Origin: Paenibacillus sp. RUD330 | GTDB taxonomy: Bacteria; Bacillota; Bacilli; Paenibacillales; Paenibacillaceae | Length of the DNA stretch: 64,000 bases | Assembly: GCF_002243345.2 (NCBI RefSeq) | Contig: NZ_CP022655.2 | Span: 2,668,501 to 2,732,500, forward strand | Reading direction: 5' to 3' | Shown: piece after piece, positions 25,805-35,400 of the stretch | Layout: each line of letters starts with the position of its first letter | Numbering within the stretch: the stretch's first letter is position 1 | The notes under the pieces: generated by a model | What the model saw: the letters and a program-made list of their open reading frames with translations, nothing else | Told to the model about the DNA's origin: nothing | The model's database searches: none | Program-made: the position numbers and the translations under genes

Positions 25805-26547
25805 TCGTCATAAAATCGCCCAGGGAAATCGAAGAAATGAAGACGGCGAGCCAAATCGTTGCGGACTGCCACCGAGAGGTGGCCAAATTAATCGAGCCCG
25901 GGATCACCACAATGGAAATCAATGCCTTTGTCGCCCGGCATATGACCAAGCTGGGCGGCAAGCAGTTCACGAAAGGATATAACGGTTTCCCCGCCGAAAC
26001 CTGCACTTCGCTCAACGATGTCGTAGCCCACGGAATACCTTCGAAGCGGGCGCTTAAGGACGGGGATTTGCTGAAGCTCGACATCGTCGTGGAATACGGC
26101 GGATGGTTCGGCGATTCATGCTGGTGTTATGCGGTAGGCAATATCCGGCCGGAGGCGCAAAAGATCATGCAGGTGGCTAAGGAATGCCTGGATCTGGGAA
26201 TCGCCCGGGCTCTCCCCGGGGGCCGGCTCGGCGACATCACGTCGGCCATCCAGCAGCATGCGGAATCGAACGGGTATTCGCTCGTTCGCGATCTGCTGGC
26301 GCACGGAATCGGGCGCAGCCTGCACGAGGAGCCGAATTACGAGCATATCGGCGCAGCCGGCAAAGGCATTCGGTTGAAGGAAGGCATGGTGTTTACGATT
26401 GAGCCGATGGTCAACGAAGGGACCTTCCGTATCTCCATCGACGACGACCAGTGGACGGCGAGGACGGCCGACGGCAGGCTGTCGGCGCAATATGAGCATA
26501 CGATCGCCATCACATCGGACGGACCGCTGATTTTAACGGCCCAGTAA
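25801..26547 (+). CDS. map: Type I methionine aminopeptidase (paralogue-like)
   Basis: This protein has 248 residues of the pita-bread fold. All five metal ligands of MetAP are present (D94 in LKLDIV, D105 in GDSCW, H168 in LAHGIG, E201 in FTIEPM, E232 in AQYEHTIAI), along with H77 in VAHGIP. The enzyme removes N-terminal methionine from new proteins. This copy is not in the usual ribosomal-protein operon; it is coupled by an ATGA overlap to a TetR gene, so it is more likely an accessory, conditionally expressed copy than the housekeeping enzyme. Confidence 0.92.
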   Translation: MIVIKSPREIEEMKTASQIVADCHREVAKLIEPGITTMEINAFVARHMTKLGGKQFTKGYNGFPAETCTSLNDVVAHGIPSKRALKDGDLLKLDIVVEYGGWFGDSCWCYAVGNIRPEAQKIMQVAKECLDLGIARALPGGRLGDITSAIQQHAESNGYSLVRDLLAHGIGRSLHEEPNYEHIGAAGKGIRLKEGMVFTIEPMVNEGTFRISIDDDQWTARTADGRLSAQYEHTIAITSDGPLILTAQ

Positions 26548-26659
26548 AGCTGGACGGATGGGAAAGCGGTCCTTTCGCAAGCGAGCCGCCAACCCGGCCT
26601 GTTGGGCTTTTGCCGACGATTATCTCGTGTATAACTCTTGCAGGATGAAGAACAAACGG

Positions 26660-26690
26660 AAAAAAACCCATCTTGAATTTATAGATGGGG
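26660..26690 (-). terminator. Terminator of the flavin oxidase gene (minus strand)
   Basis: Read on the minus strand, CCCATCT pairs with AGATGGG and is followed by seven T, about 55 bp beyond the stop of the oxidase gene. Confidence 0.8.
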
Positions 26691-26745
26691 CGCAGGGATA
26701 AGGATGTTCATTGCTTTCTGTCGGCCGGCGGACTTTTCGTAAGGC

Positions 26746-28095
26746 TTAAGATCTGCCTGCCGGCGGAATGCTTTGGGGATTATTGAACACATTGCCTGGA
26801 TCGTATTTCGCTTTCACTCTCTTCAGCCGGGGATAGTTGGCCCCATAGTATACCGGCCCGGAATTTTTGATTCCCTGATCCGGCACGTTGATGTAGGAGC
26901 CTACGATATAAGGCTGCAGCTTCTTGCGCAATCCGCGGGCCAGAGCAATATTTTTGGCCGCATCGGATTTTTTGACCCAGGAGCTGTTCCACTCGACATA
27001 AAACTTCGCTTTCCGCCAGTAGAACGCGGTAGCTCTAGGAGCTACGCGGCTTACGGCACCACCCCAGTTGAGAAAGAAAAACCCTGCGAATTGCCCCTCT
27101 ACCTGCTCCAAAAACTTCCGCATGGATCTGATCGCTTTATCCGGGAAAGGATGCCGGCCGAAGCCGCTGGAGAACTGATTGCTTTCCCTTTGCGTTAGGA
27201 CAGGATCCGGAGGCAGGAGGAAGTCCACGACCTTCGGATACGGCAATAAACGGATGATCTTGCTCGTTGTCGTGCCGACGCTCGTCATGGGCTTCAACAG
27301 GCGGAGCGCTTCTGTTTTCGAGCCGAGGAAAAGTCCGTTCATGGTGACGTTGCCGCCTTTTTTCGGACCGATCGACAGCTCGCTGCCCAGTCTGTCATCG
27401 ACGCATGGCGCCCATTTCTGCCAGGCTTTGAGCACTTCCGGGAATTGCTCCCACGGCCAGGTGATGCGATATACTGTAGCCTTCTCCGGCGCGGAGTGGA
27501 CTTTGAATTTGTACCGGGTGTACACGCCGAAATTTCCGCCGCCGCCGCCTTTGGAAGCCCACAGGAGATCGGCGTTGCGCTTTTTGTTGGCGCGGATGAC
27601 CCTGCCCTTGGCGTCAACCATTTCAAGCGCGATCAGATTGTCGCTGACGAGGCCGACAGTCCGCTGCAAAGGTCCTATTCCTCCGCCGAGCGTGATTCCG
27701 CCGATCCCGACCGTCGGGCTGTCTCCGAATGGAGCGATATAGCCTAGCGGAGCAAGCGTTTTAGCGATTCTCCCCACGGTATTTCCCGATCCCACTATCA
27801 CGCTGCTCTTTTTTCGATGGAGCGAAATTTTTTTCATTTTGCTTACATCGATGACCATGCCGCCGTTGACCTGCGAGAGATTGACCTCCAAGGAATGCCT
27901 GCCGCCTCTCGGACGGATGGGAACCTTGTTTTCGTTGGCCCACTTGATGGCGTTGGCCACATCCTGCGTTCTTTTCGCAAAAACAAACACTTTAGGAAAT
28001 CGGTCTGTATGGGGATCCCAATTTTTGCGCGCGACCTCGTACCCGGGATCGCCCTTGAAAATCACAAGTCCGGTAAGTTTCGTTTTGGATCTCAC
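26746..28095 (-). CDS. FAD-binding oxidoreductase of the berberine-bridge-enzyme/VAO family
   Basis: This protein has 449 residues and no signal peptide. An FAD_binding_4 domain (about 30-200) contains RPRGGRHSLE, whose H67 is the expected 8-alpha covalent flavin link, then VNGGMVIDVS and IGGITLGGGIGPLQR. The C-terminal BBE motif is YYGANYPRLKRVKAKYDPGNVFNNPQS. The cysteine that makes the second flavin bond in bicovalent members is not seen, so a single covalent link is predicted. Such bacterial enzymes oxidise sugars or secondary metabolites, but the substrate is unknown here. It stands alone and ends at its own terminator. Confidence 0.88.
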   Translation of the reverse strand: MRSKTKLTGLVIFKGDPGYEVARKNWDPHTDRFPKVFVFAKRTQDVANAIKWANENKVPIRPRGGRHSLEVNLSQVNGGMVIDVSKMKKISLHRKKSSVIVGSGNTVGRIAKTLAPLGYIAPFGDSPTVGIGGITLGGGIGPLQRTVGLVSDNLIALEMVDAKGRVIRANKKRNADLLWASKGGGGGNFGVYTRYKFKVHSAPEKATVYRITWPWEQFPEVLKAWQKWAPCVDDRLGSELSIGPKKGGNVTMNGLFLGSKTEALRLLKPMTSVGTTTSKIIRLLPYPKVVDFLLPPDPVLTQRESNQFSSGFGRHPFPDKAIRSMRKFLEQVEGQFAGFFFLNWGGAVSRVAPRATAFYWRKAKFYVEWNSSWVKKSDAAKNIALARGLRKKLQPYIVGSYINVPDQGIKNSGPVYYGANYPRLKRVKAKYDPGNVFNNPQSIPPAGRS

Positions 28096-28270
28096 TAATG
28101 CCCAGCTCCCTTTGCTCCTATGATGGCATTGATTGAACCTTTACTATCGTATGAAGGACATCTCGTCTGGGTAGTGGGCTGCTGGCGGGGGGAGAAACGA
28201 TAGCCAGATTAAAATGTCGGAGAGGTTGGACAGCATAGCCGAGACGGATGGAATATTTTCGCAAATGCCG

Positions 28271-28312
28271 TTGACATCCACACTACTGCGTGTTACTTTG
28301 TAGAGGTAGTAA
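28271..28312. promoter_or_regulatory. Promoter and dyad upstream of the PadR gene
   Basis: A consensus TTGACA -35 (28271-28276) is followed 17 bp later by a poor -10 TACTTT (28294-28299). Over and after the -10 lies the dyad TTACT (28293-28297)/AGTAA (28308-28312) with a 10-bp spacer, placed for PadR autorepression. Confidence 0.45.
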
Positions 28313-28354
28313 GTGACACTTGATACCAGTCGTACTGAATAGCAAAGGGTGATT

Positions 28355-28684
28355 GTGCTGGAAAATTTGACGGAAATGCTCAAAGGAGCGCTTGAGGGCT
28401 GTGTTCTTGAAATCATAAGCCGCCAGGAAACCTACGGGTACGAAATTACACGGCGGCTGAATGCTCTCGGCTTTGCGGATGTTGTGGAAGGGACGGTGTA
28501 TACGATCCTGATCCGGCTTGAGAAGAATAAGCTGGTGGAAATCACCAAGAAGCCCTCGGACATGGGACCGCCACGGAAGTTTTTCGCGATCAACGACGCC
28601 GGGCGCGAGGAGCTGCGGAAGTTCTGGGAAAAATGGGAATTCGTATCCTCGAAAATCAATGAGCTGAAGGAGAACAAACCATGA
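28355..28684 (+). CDS. PadR-family transcriptional regulator
   Basis: This protein has 109 residues. It contains LEGCVLEIISRQETYGYEITRRLNALGFADVVEGTVYTILIRLEKNKLV, the PadR winged-helix core, and a short C-terminal helix. The GTG at 28355 is favoured over the GTG two codons upstream because AAGGG is then correctly spaced. It overlaps the next gene by one ATGA junction and heads a five-gene cassette (PadR, DUF1048, DUF1048, ABC ATPase, ABC permease) found in several Bacillota. It probably represses its own operon in the absence of a toxic ligand. Confidence 0.9.
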   Translation: MLENLTEMLKGALEGCVLEIISRQETYGYEITRRLNALGFADVVEGTVYTILIRLEKNKLVEITKKPSDMGPPRKFFAINDAGREELRKFWEKWEFVSSKINELKENKP

Positions 28685-29037
28685 ATTTTTGGGAAAAAAT
28701 CACGGGCAGCGACATGACGAAAGAAATGAAGGCCTTTGAAGCACGGGTTGAAAAGCTGCCGCCCGATTATCAAGCGGCATGGGAACAAATCCAAGCTTAT
28801 CTTTGGCCGAACTCCGACTTCACCGGACGCAACCTCATGCCCATTTTTGACGGCGTGCTTGGCTTGCTCGAAGAAACGGCGGGAAACGGACAGAGTGTCC
28901 AGGAGGTTTTGGGCGGCGATATCAAAGGCTTCTGCTCGGCGCTGGCCGGCGAAGAAGGAGCGAAGTCCCATCACGACAAGTGGCGTGAGCAGCTCAATGC
29001 TGCTGTCGCTAAAAAATTAGGCAAATTAGGGGGATGA
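28681..29037 (+). CDS. DUF1048-family protein (first copy)
   Basis: This protein has 118 residues, is predicted all-helical and cytoplasmic, and begins MNFWEKITGSDMTKEMKAFEARVEKLPPDYQAAWEQIQAYLW. The LPxDYQ-x-x-x-x-I sequence and the later GKxVxEVxGxDVxxFC-like segment are shared with the next gene, showing an ancient tandem duplication. The family has no established function but typically sits between a PadR regulator and an exporter. The start overlaps the padR stop. Confidence 0.82.
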   Translation: MNFWEKITGSDMTKEMKAFEARVEKLPPDYQAAWEQIQAYLWPNSDFTGRNLMPIFDGVLGLLEETAGNGQSVQEVLGGDIKGFCSALAGEEGAKSHHDKWREQLNAAVAKKLGKLGG

Positions 29038-29040
29038 GTC

Positions 29041-29421
29041 ATGAGGATACAAGACATCATCAAAGGCAAAAAAGAGTGGCGTGCGCATATGGCGCGAGTC
29101 AAAGCCCTCCCGCAGGATTATCAGATTGTGTACAAAGAGATCCAGAGCTATTACTTCAAGGTCGGCCCGATCGAGCTGGCCGAGGGAACGGGTCTGCTCT
29201 CGGGGATCGTCGATCTGTTTGAAGAGGGGGCGGCCTTGGGGAAAGGCGTGCTCGAGGTGACAGGGCGTGATGTAGCGGCATTCTGCGACGAACTGATCAA
29301 GGATTCAAAAACGTACTCGGATCTCTATCAAGAATCTGTCGCTCAAGAAGTCAGCAAGGCGATGAAGAAAATGGCCGAAAAACATAATAAACGGGGGGAT
29401 CGGGATGGAAAAAGCCATTGA
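29041..29421 (+). CDS. DUF1048-family protein (second copy)
   Basis: This protein has 126 residues and is helical. VKALPQDYQIVYKEIQSYYFK and LGKGVLEVTGRDVAAFCDEL align with the first copy (VEKLPPDYQAAWEQIQAYLW and SVQEVLGGDIKGFCSAL). It ends 17 bp inside the following ATPase gene. A dimer or heterodimer of the two copies acting on the exporter or regulator is conceivable but unproven. Confidence 0.82.
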   Translation: MRIQDIIKGKKEWRAHMARVKALPQDYQIVYKEIQSYYFKVGPIELAEGTGLLSGIVDLFEEGAALGKGVLEVTGRDVAAFCDELIKDSKTYSDLYQESVAQEVSKAMKKMAEKHNKRGDRDGKSH

Positions 29422-30163
29422 AGTGAACGGTCTGCGCATGTCCTTCAAGAACACGGAAGTCCTGAAGGGCGTCGATCTGGAAGTGAAGCGCGGGGAGATA
29501 TTCGCCTTGCTCGGCTCCAACGGCGCAGGCAAGACGACCATGGTCAAAATCCTTGCTACGCTGCAAAAGCAGGACGGAGGCACCGTCACCGTAAACGGAT
29601 TCGACGTCGCGTCAAAGCCGCATCAGGTTCGGCATGCCATCAGCCTCACCGGGCAATTTGCCGCCGTAGACGAGATGTTGACCGGTCGGGAAAATGTGAT
29701 CATGATCGCCAAGCTGCGCCATCTGGATCGTCCCCGTCAAGTTGCGGACGATTTGCTGAACCGTTTCGGCTTGATGGACGCGGCGGACCGCAAGCCGTCG
29801 ACTTATTCGGGCGGCATGCGCCGCAGGATGGACATCGCATTGAGCCTTGTGGGCAAACCGCAGATCTTATTCCTCGACGAGCCGACAACCGGGCTTGACC
29901 CCGAGGCGCGCATCGAGGTTTGGAGGATTGTAAAGGAGCTTGCAGATGGAGGCACGACGGTATTCCTGACCACGCAGCATTTAGAGGAAGCCGAGCAGCT
30001 TGCCGACCGAATGGCCATTTTGCACGAGGGCAGGATCATTGCCAGCGGCACGCTCGCGGAACTGAAGCAGCTGTTCCCGAAAACGCAGGTGCAGTACGTG
30101 GAAAAACAGCCGACCCTGGAGGAACTATTCCTCGCCATCATCGGCAAGAAGGAGGCCATCTGA
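29405..30163 (+). CDS. ABC transporter ATP-binding protein, DrrA-like
   Basis: This protein has 252 residues with Walker A GSNGAGKTT, signature YSGGMRRRMDIALSL, Walker B ILFLDEPTTGLDPEARIEVW and TTQHLEEAEQLADRMAIL, characteristic of daunorubicin-resistance type exporters. The ATG lies inside the end of the second DUF1048 gene behind GGGGGG. Its TGA overlaps the permease ATG by one base. Together with the permease it should form a drug exporter under PadR control. Confidence 0.9.
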   Translation: MEKAIEVNGLRMSFKNTEVLKGVDLEVKRGEIFALLGSNGAGKTTMVKILATLQKQDGGTVTVNGFDVASKPHQVRHAISLTGQFAAVDEMLTGRENVIMIAKLRHLDRPRQVADDLLNRFGLMDAADRKPSTYSGGMRRRMDIALSLVGKPQILFLDEPTTGLDPEARIEVWRIVKELADGGTTVFLTTQHLEEAEQLADRMAILHEGRIIASGTLAELKQLFPKTQVQYVEKQPTLEELFLAIIGKKEAI

Positions 30164-30933
30164 TGGAGACGAAAAAAACGTATTTCTTCAGCGACATGAG
30201 TGTCATGATCGGACGCTCCATGCGCCATATTTTCCGCAGCCTGGACACCATCTTCACTGTCTGCATCACTCCGATAGCCATGATGCTGCTCTTCGTCTAT
30301 GTGTTCGGCGGCGCGATCGAGACCGGTACGGACAGCTATGTGAATTACCTGCTGCCCGGCATATTGCTTATGGCTATCGCCAGCGGGGTGGCCTATGTGG
30401 CTTACCGCCTGTTCATGGATAAGCAGCGGGGCATCATCGAGCGGTTCCGCTCGATGCCGATACAACGTTCCGCATTGCTGTGGGGGCATGTGCTGACCTC
30501 GGTGGTATCCAACGTCATGACCGTTGTCGTCATCATTCTCGTTGCGCTTCCGATGGGCTTCCGCTCGTCGGCGGGGATGCTGTCCTGGCTTGCGGTTGCC
30601 GGCATCCTCGTGCTGTTTACGCTGGCTTTGACCTGGATCGCTGCCATTGCCGGACTGTCCGCCAAGACGATGGAAGGCGCAAGCGCCTTTTCCTATCCGT
30701 TGATCTTCCTGCCTTTCATCAGTTCCGCTTTTGTCCCTACCGAGTCGATGCCTGCGGCCGTACGCGCCTTTGCCGAAAACCAGCCGGTGACGTCTATCGT
30801 TGAGACCATCCGTGCGCTTTTGTCCAATCAACCGGTGGGCAATGAGATTTGGGTCGCTTTAGCGTGGTGCGTAGGAATCATGGTCGTCGCTTATCTATTT
30901 GCGGTGCGAGCTTACAGACGGAATGCGGCTTGA
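30163..30933 (+). CDS. ABC-2 type transporter permease, DrrB-like
   Basis: This protein has 256 residues and six hydrophobic segments. PIAMMLLFVYVFGGAIETG, YRLFMDKQRGIIERFRSMPIQRSALLWGH and the amphipathic PLIFLPFISSAFVPTESMPAAVRAFAENQPVTSIVETIRALL are signature regions of the DrrB/ABC-2 permease family. It is the last gene of the PadR-DUF1048 cassette. I see no clear terminator in the 80 bp before the convergent esterase gene. Confidence 0.9.
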   Translation: METKKTYFFSDMSVMIGRSMRHIFRSLDTIFTVCITPIAMMLLFVYVFGGAIETGTDSYVNYLLPGILLMAIASGVAYVAYRLFMDKQRGIIERFRSMPIQRSALLWGHVLTSVVSNVMTVVVIILVALPMGFRSSAGMLSWLAVAGILVLFTLALTWIAAIAGLSAKTMEGASAFSYPLIFLPFISSAFVPTESMPAAVRAFAENQPVTSIVETIRALLSNQPVGNEIWVALAWCVGIMVVAYLFAVRAYRRNAA

Positions 30934-31015
30934 TGCTTTGCCGGACGATGGAAACCCGTTCCCAGGCAGGTCAAGGATGGATCCAAGAAGTCGGGTTCCC
31001 TTGCTTCTATCCGCC

Positions 31016-31849
31016 CTATGGCTGCAGCAGCCATCGATGCATTTCAGGAAACAGCACGCTCCACGTGGATTCGTGATGGGTTCCGCCAGGAATATAGTCG
31101 AATCGAATCTGCTGTTCCGGAATCCCTGATGTCATTAAGGTCTGGCGGGTCAACTCGACATGCTCGCGGGCAGCCCGATTGAAGTCGGAATTGTCGGTTT
31201 CCAGCTCTCCAATGCTTAGATAGACGCGAAGCGCAGGGGAGAGATCCGATTCTTGAATCCATTGGATGATGGCGCCGCTGTCATGCCACATGACAAAGGA
31301 AACCCCGCCCACACAGCCAAACTGATCCGGATAGCGAATAGCCGTATACAACGAGATGTATGCGCCAAACGAGCTTCCGGCAATGATCGTATGCTCCGCT
31401 TCAGGGAGCGTCCGGTAGCGGCTGTCGATATAGGGTTTGAGTGTTTTCGCCAGGAAATCCGCATACGCCTCGCCTTTGCCTCCGAACTTGTACTCCTCAT
31501 TGGTTGTAAAGTTATATTCATGGTTGCGCTCAGCACCCCCATGATCGATAGCGACCACGATCGCCTCCAGCGCCGGATCCTCCTGCGCCATCTGTTCCAA
31601 TGTCTCGTCGACGCCCCATTCGCGTCCCCAAGACGTCGCTTGATCAAACATGTTCTGGCCATCCTGCATGTAATAGACCGGGTAGCAGCGGTTGCTTTCG
31701 TTGTAGCTCCTCGGCAAATAGATCCAAATTCTACGCTCCGTCCGCAGCTGTGGAATCGGAAAGGATTCGTATAGGTTCACATTGCCCGTGATGGTGTGGG
31801 CGGCCTCGTCGGTCAAAACTTCTCGCCAAGGCACAGAGTTGATCTTCAT
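31016..31849 (-). CDS. Alpha/beta-hydrolase of the esterase D/Fes type
   Basis: This protein has 277 residues without a signal peptide. The nucleophile is S160 in GSSFGAY, and the catalytic histidine is in GGTHHE near residue 255. The PRSYNESNRCYPVYYMQDGQNMFD segment matches the putative-esterase (PF00756) family, which includes ferric-siderophore esterases such as Fes, S-formylglutathione hydrolases and feruloyl esterases. A siderophore role is possible given the NRPS at the left edge, but 25 kb separates them and nothing links them directly. Confidence 0.85.
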   Translation of the reverse strand: MKINSVPWREVLTDEAAHTITGNVNLYESFPIPQLRTERRIWIYLPRSYNESNRCYPVYYMQDGQNMFDQATSWGREWGVDETLEQMAQEDPALEAIVVAIDHGGAERNHEYNFTTNEEYKFGGKGEAYADFLAKTLKPYIDSRYRTLPEAEHTIIAGSSFGAYISLYTAIRYPDQFGCVGGVSFVMWHDSGAIIQWIQESDLSPALRVYLSIGELETDNSDFNRAAREHVELTRQTLMTSGIPEQQIRFDYIPGGTHHESTWSVLFPEMHRWLLQP

Positions 31850-31876
31850 GAAAGAGCCTCCCAGTCTATGTATTCC

Positions 31877-32323
31877 CTAAATCTTAACGAGCGGGTCCAA
31901 TGAATGCAATGGACGTTTTACTAGAGGTCGCAGCAGATCCATTCTTTGAGCATTGTGATCGGGAGCAGGGAGGGCGGGTGGTTCGAGTGGAAGGTATTCG
32001 GAGGTATGGAGACCCGGCGTCCTTATAAGGACGCCGGGTTGGTCAGAATCATAGGCGATAACAACCACTTTTACGCTTCCGATCGACACCAAGTCCGCTA
32101 TGGCGGCCAATTGTTCGGTATTGGTCTCCATTCTGACCCTATATGCCGTGATTCCCTTTCCGCGCGCCAGCTCCAGATCGGGCTGGCCGGTGATCGTTAC
32201 CAATCTTCCTTCAGGTTTCAATACCTCATAACTCCTGGCCAATACGTCTCCGCCAATCGTGTCCAGAACGACATCGACCTTATCCGGCAAGTCGCCAACA
32301 TGCTGTTCTTCATAATTGATCAC
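31877..32323 (-). pseudogene. Remnant of an MDR (quinone oxidoreductase) gene, truncated at both ends
   Basis: The first half of this frame reads as the middle of an MDR protein (LPDKVDVVLDTIGGDVLARSYEVLKPEGRLVTITGQPD, then EQLAAIADLVSIGSVKVVV). The N-terminal GroES-like domain and dinucleotide motif are missing. After about residue 92 the sequence departs abruptly from the family, and the frame runs on through unrelated residues. The break coincides with a perfect 28-bp palindrome at 32012-32039. I read it as a decayed gene. Confidence 0.7.
32012..32039. repeat. Perfect 28-bp palindrome inside the MDR remnant
   Basis: ACCCGGCGTCCTTA is followed directly by its reverse complement TAAGGACGCCGGGT. 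No T tract follows on either strand, so it is not a standard terminator. It sits exactly where similarity to the MDR family ends. Confidence 0.8.
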
Positions 32324-32408
32324 GATATCAGCTCCTATTGGCGCGAGACTTCATCCAAACATATAGGCGCGTAGCCTCAGCTCAGGTCGAGGCAACGAAA
32401 TAGAAGGC

Positions 32409-32435
32409 AGCCGACCCAACGGGTCGGCTGTTTTT
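32409..32435 (+). terminator. Hairpin with T tract next to the giant repeat-protein gene
   Basis: AGCCGACCC and GGGTCGGCT pair around AAC and are followed by GTTTTT on the plus strand. It lies 20-50 bp beyond the stop of the minus-strand giant gene and may also act for it, although the minus-strand tail is less T-rich. Confidence 0.65.
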
Positions 32436-32455
32436 GAGATCAAGTGTCCTTCGCG

Positions 32456-35400
32456 TTACTCTTCATGCTCCTCGACAAGAATGGTGATGATGTTCGAACG
32501 GACGGTAAAGAGCGGACCGATGCCCTGAAGCCGGAAGGTAGCCGAAGCCTGATTGCGGATCTGACGCGAAGACAGCTCTATTGCTTGTGTCGCCGAGAAC
32601 GAGACGACCACCGACTGTCCCGGAGCGATGGAACCGATGTTCAAGCCCGTATTGGGATCGGCTCCTGGATCAGCCTTATTGTCGACCTTCACGCTGTTCG
32701 CAACGAATACAGTCCCCTTTTGCAGGACGTCGGTCAGTACGACATTTGTCGCAATGACCTGGCTTCGATTGGTTACCGTCAATGAAAACCGTACGATGTC
32801 ACCCACGAATACTTGAGCGTCTGCGCTCTTCGTAATAACAAGCGGAGGTTCGACTACCCGTACCGTCGCCGCAGCGCTTTGCTGGCCGATTTGAGAAGAG
32901 CTTACGGTAACCGTATTGTGAATCAGATCTCCCGGCATCGCGGTCAATGGGACCGTATAAGGGACGATCAGAAACTGAACAGCACCGACGTCCTGGGATG
33001 CAACGGTTCCATTGAATCCGAGAAATGGATCGCTGTACTGAATGTTCGTCAGCCTTATGTTTCCGGTATTGACGCCTATGAGATTGAAAAACACGATTTC
33101 GCCGGGAAAAGCAGTGGCAGGAAATACCGTTTTGCTGATTGAAAGCTTTGGATCCGCAGGTATGGCTACTTCGGCCGTGGCGGTAATCGGCTCGGTCTGC
33201 GCGGTGTTCAACACGGCCGTATTGAGGATTGTCGTTCCTCCGCGTGCGTCGGCAGGAATGGTGAAGGTGCGGGACAGCCTAATAAAGAAACCGGTCGGGA
33301 CAAATTCTACCGTCTTGTCGATACCGAGCAAATCATCCACAAAATGCAAATTCGTAAGCGGCGAGTTCGATGAATTTCGGATTTCAAAGGTAAACGTAAC
33401 GACATCGCCGGGCAGCGCTTCGGTACGGTCTACACTTTTGACCATCGTCAGCTCTGGCGAGCCGGGGAGGACGGTGATTGCCGCGGTCGATGTTGTCTCG
33501 CCCGTCTCATCGGAGGATGCGGCAGCTGTATTGGTCAGTACGGTACCGGCGGCAACGGCAGGCACCGTAAATGGAATGACGGCGGATACGATCGCTCCCG
33601 CAGAGAGGAAGGGAATGACCGAACTGTAGTCCAATGTCGCATCGGTTATGAGAACGTCAGTCAAATCGATGTTGCCCGTATTTTGGACCGTGATGGTTGC
33701 GGTCACTGTCTGTCCTGGAACCGCATGAACCGGGTCGAGGATTTTGGCGATCTGCAAACCGGGACTTGGATCGACTACGACCGTGGAGGAACCTTCCGAA
33801 GGATTCGTCTGATCGGTTGTCACGACTGCAGTGTTGACGATGACGGAACCGTTCAGCGTTCCTGGCGGTATCGTGAATAAAATCGTTACGAACTGGCTTT
33901 GGCCGATATCAAGCGTACCGATGTCTTGGCTGATACCGAGGGAAGGATCACTCAAGAAAACGTTGGTGAGAGGAACAGCCCCGGTATTGGTGACGGCGAT
34001 GGAATAAGTAATCGTATCGCCTGGAGCAGCGGTCAGGCTGCTTGGCGTTTTCACGACGGTTAACGCAGGCGTCAAAGGATCGATTAGAACGCTTGCCGCT
34101 GCATCTGCCGGTTCGGTCTGATCCGACACAGCCGTACTGACGTTCGTGATGAGGGTTCCGACTGGAGTTCCCAACGGCACGGTGAATGGCGGCGCAAAGG
34201 TTAGCGACTGCGACACCGCAAGCGATGGAATGACCGTGCTGAAGCCCAGAAGCGGATCGGTTACAGTAACGTTCGTCAGATCCACGTTGCCGGTATTGCT
34301 GACCGTAAGGGTATAGGTGATCGTCTCTCCTGGAAGAGCGTTGGCGGCATTCGCCGTTTTGGCCAGCGTTATCGCCGGAACTTCGTTGACGATAATCGTC
34401 GTTGCACCTTGCTGCGGCCCGGTCTCGGCTGGCGTTGCCGTGACGACATTGGCAATGGCAGAGCCTGCTGCTGCATTTAAGGGAACGACGAAAGGAACGG
34501 TCTCGATCACGGTCGCGCCGGGGTCAAGCAAAGGAATGATCGTATTGAGAGACAACAGGGGATCTACGATCGCAAGATCGGTCAGCGGGATGCTGCCGGT
34601 GTTGCTTACACGAATGGTAAACAGAACCGTATCTCCCGGATTCACGAGTGCTTGATCGACCGTTTTTGTTACTGTAAATGAAGGCAGGAGCACAATCAGC
34701 GCGGCGGAGTCATCGTCCTGAACCGTTTGAGAACCGCTCGTTCCAGTAACTGTGGCTGTGTTTGGGATCGGATTTTCAGCCGAGCTTGGAATGACGAAGG
34801 GGAATTCCACGGTCCTCGATTCGCCGACAGCCAATGCACCGATCGATTGGTTCAAGCCGATTCGAGGATCGGCAAGCTGAACAGCGGTTAAAGGCGTGTT
34901 TCCTGTGTTGGTGACAATGAACGTATAGATGACGGTACTGCCGACAATCCCTTGAGCAGGCGAAACCGATTTGGACAACGAAATACTTGGATTGCTGATG
35001 ACGGTGACGACAGCATTCGCTTCGCTGGGACCGCTCTGAGTCGATGTGACGGTCGCGACATTGACCAAGGAATCCCCTTGCATGGCCGTTATCGGCACTT
35101 CGAACGGTGTGGAGATGATGACGGAGTCTCCTGGATTCAGGGCCGCGAACGTTTCATCCACTCCGACGATCGGATCTGTGATGTGAACGTTGGTAAGCGG
35201 TTCATTGCCTGCGTTGGTAGCTGTTATCGTATAAATGACGGTCTCGCCCGGAGCAGCGATTTGCGGGCTGACGCTTTTGAAGATGACGATTTGCGGTATC
35301 GGAGTAACGATGATGGACGCAGTGTCCGAGGCTGGCCCCGTTTCATTGGAAGTGGCAACGGTTTGGTTCGTGAACACTGTACCGGCAAGCGTTCCGGGAG

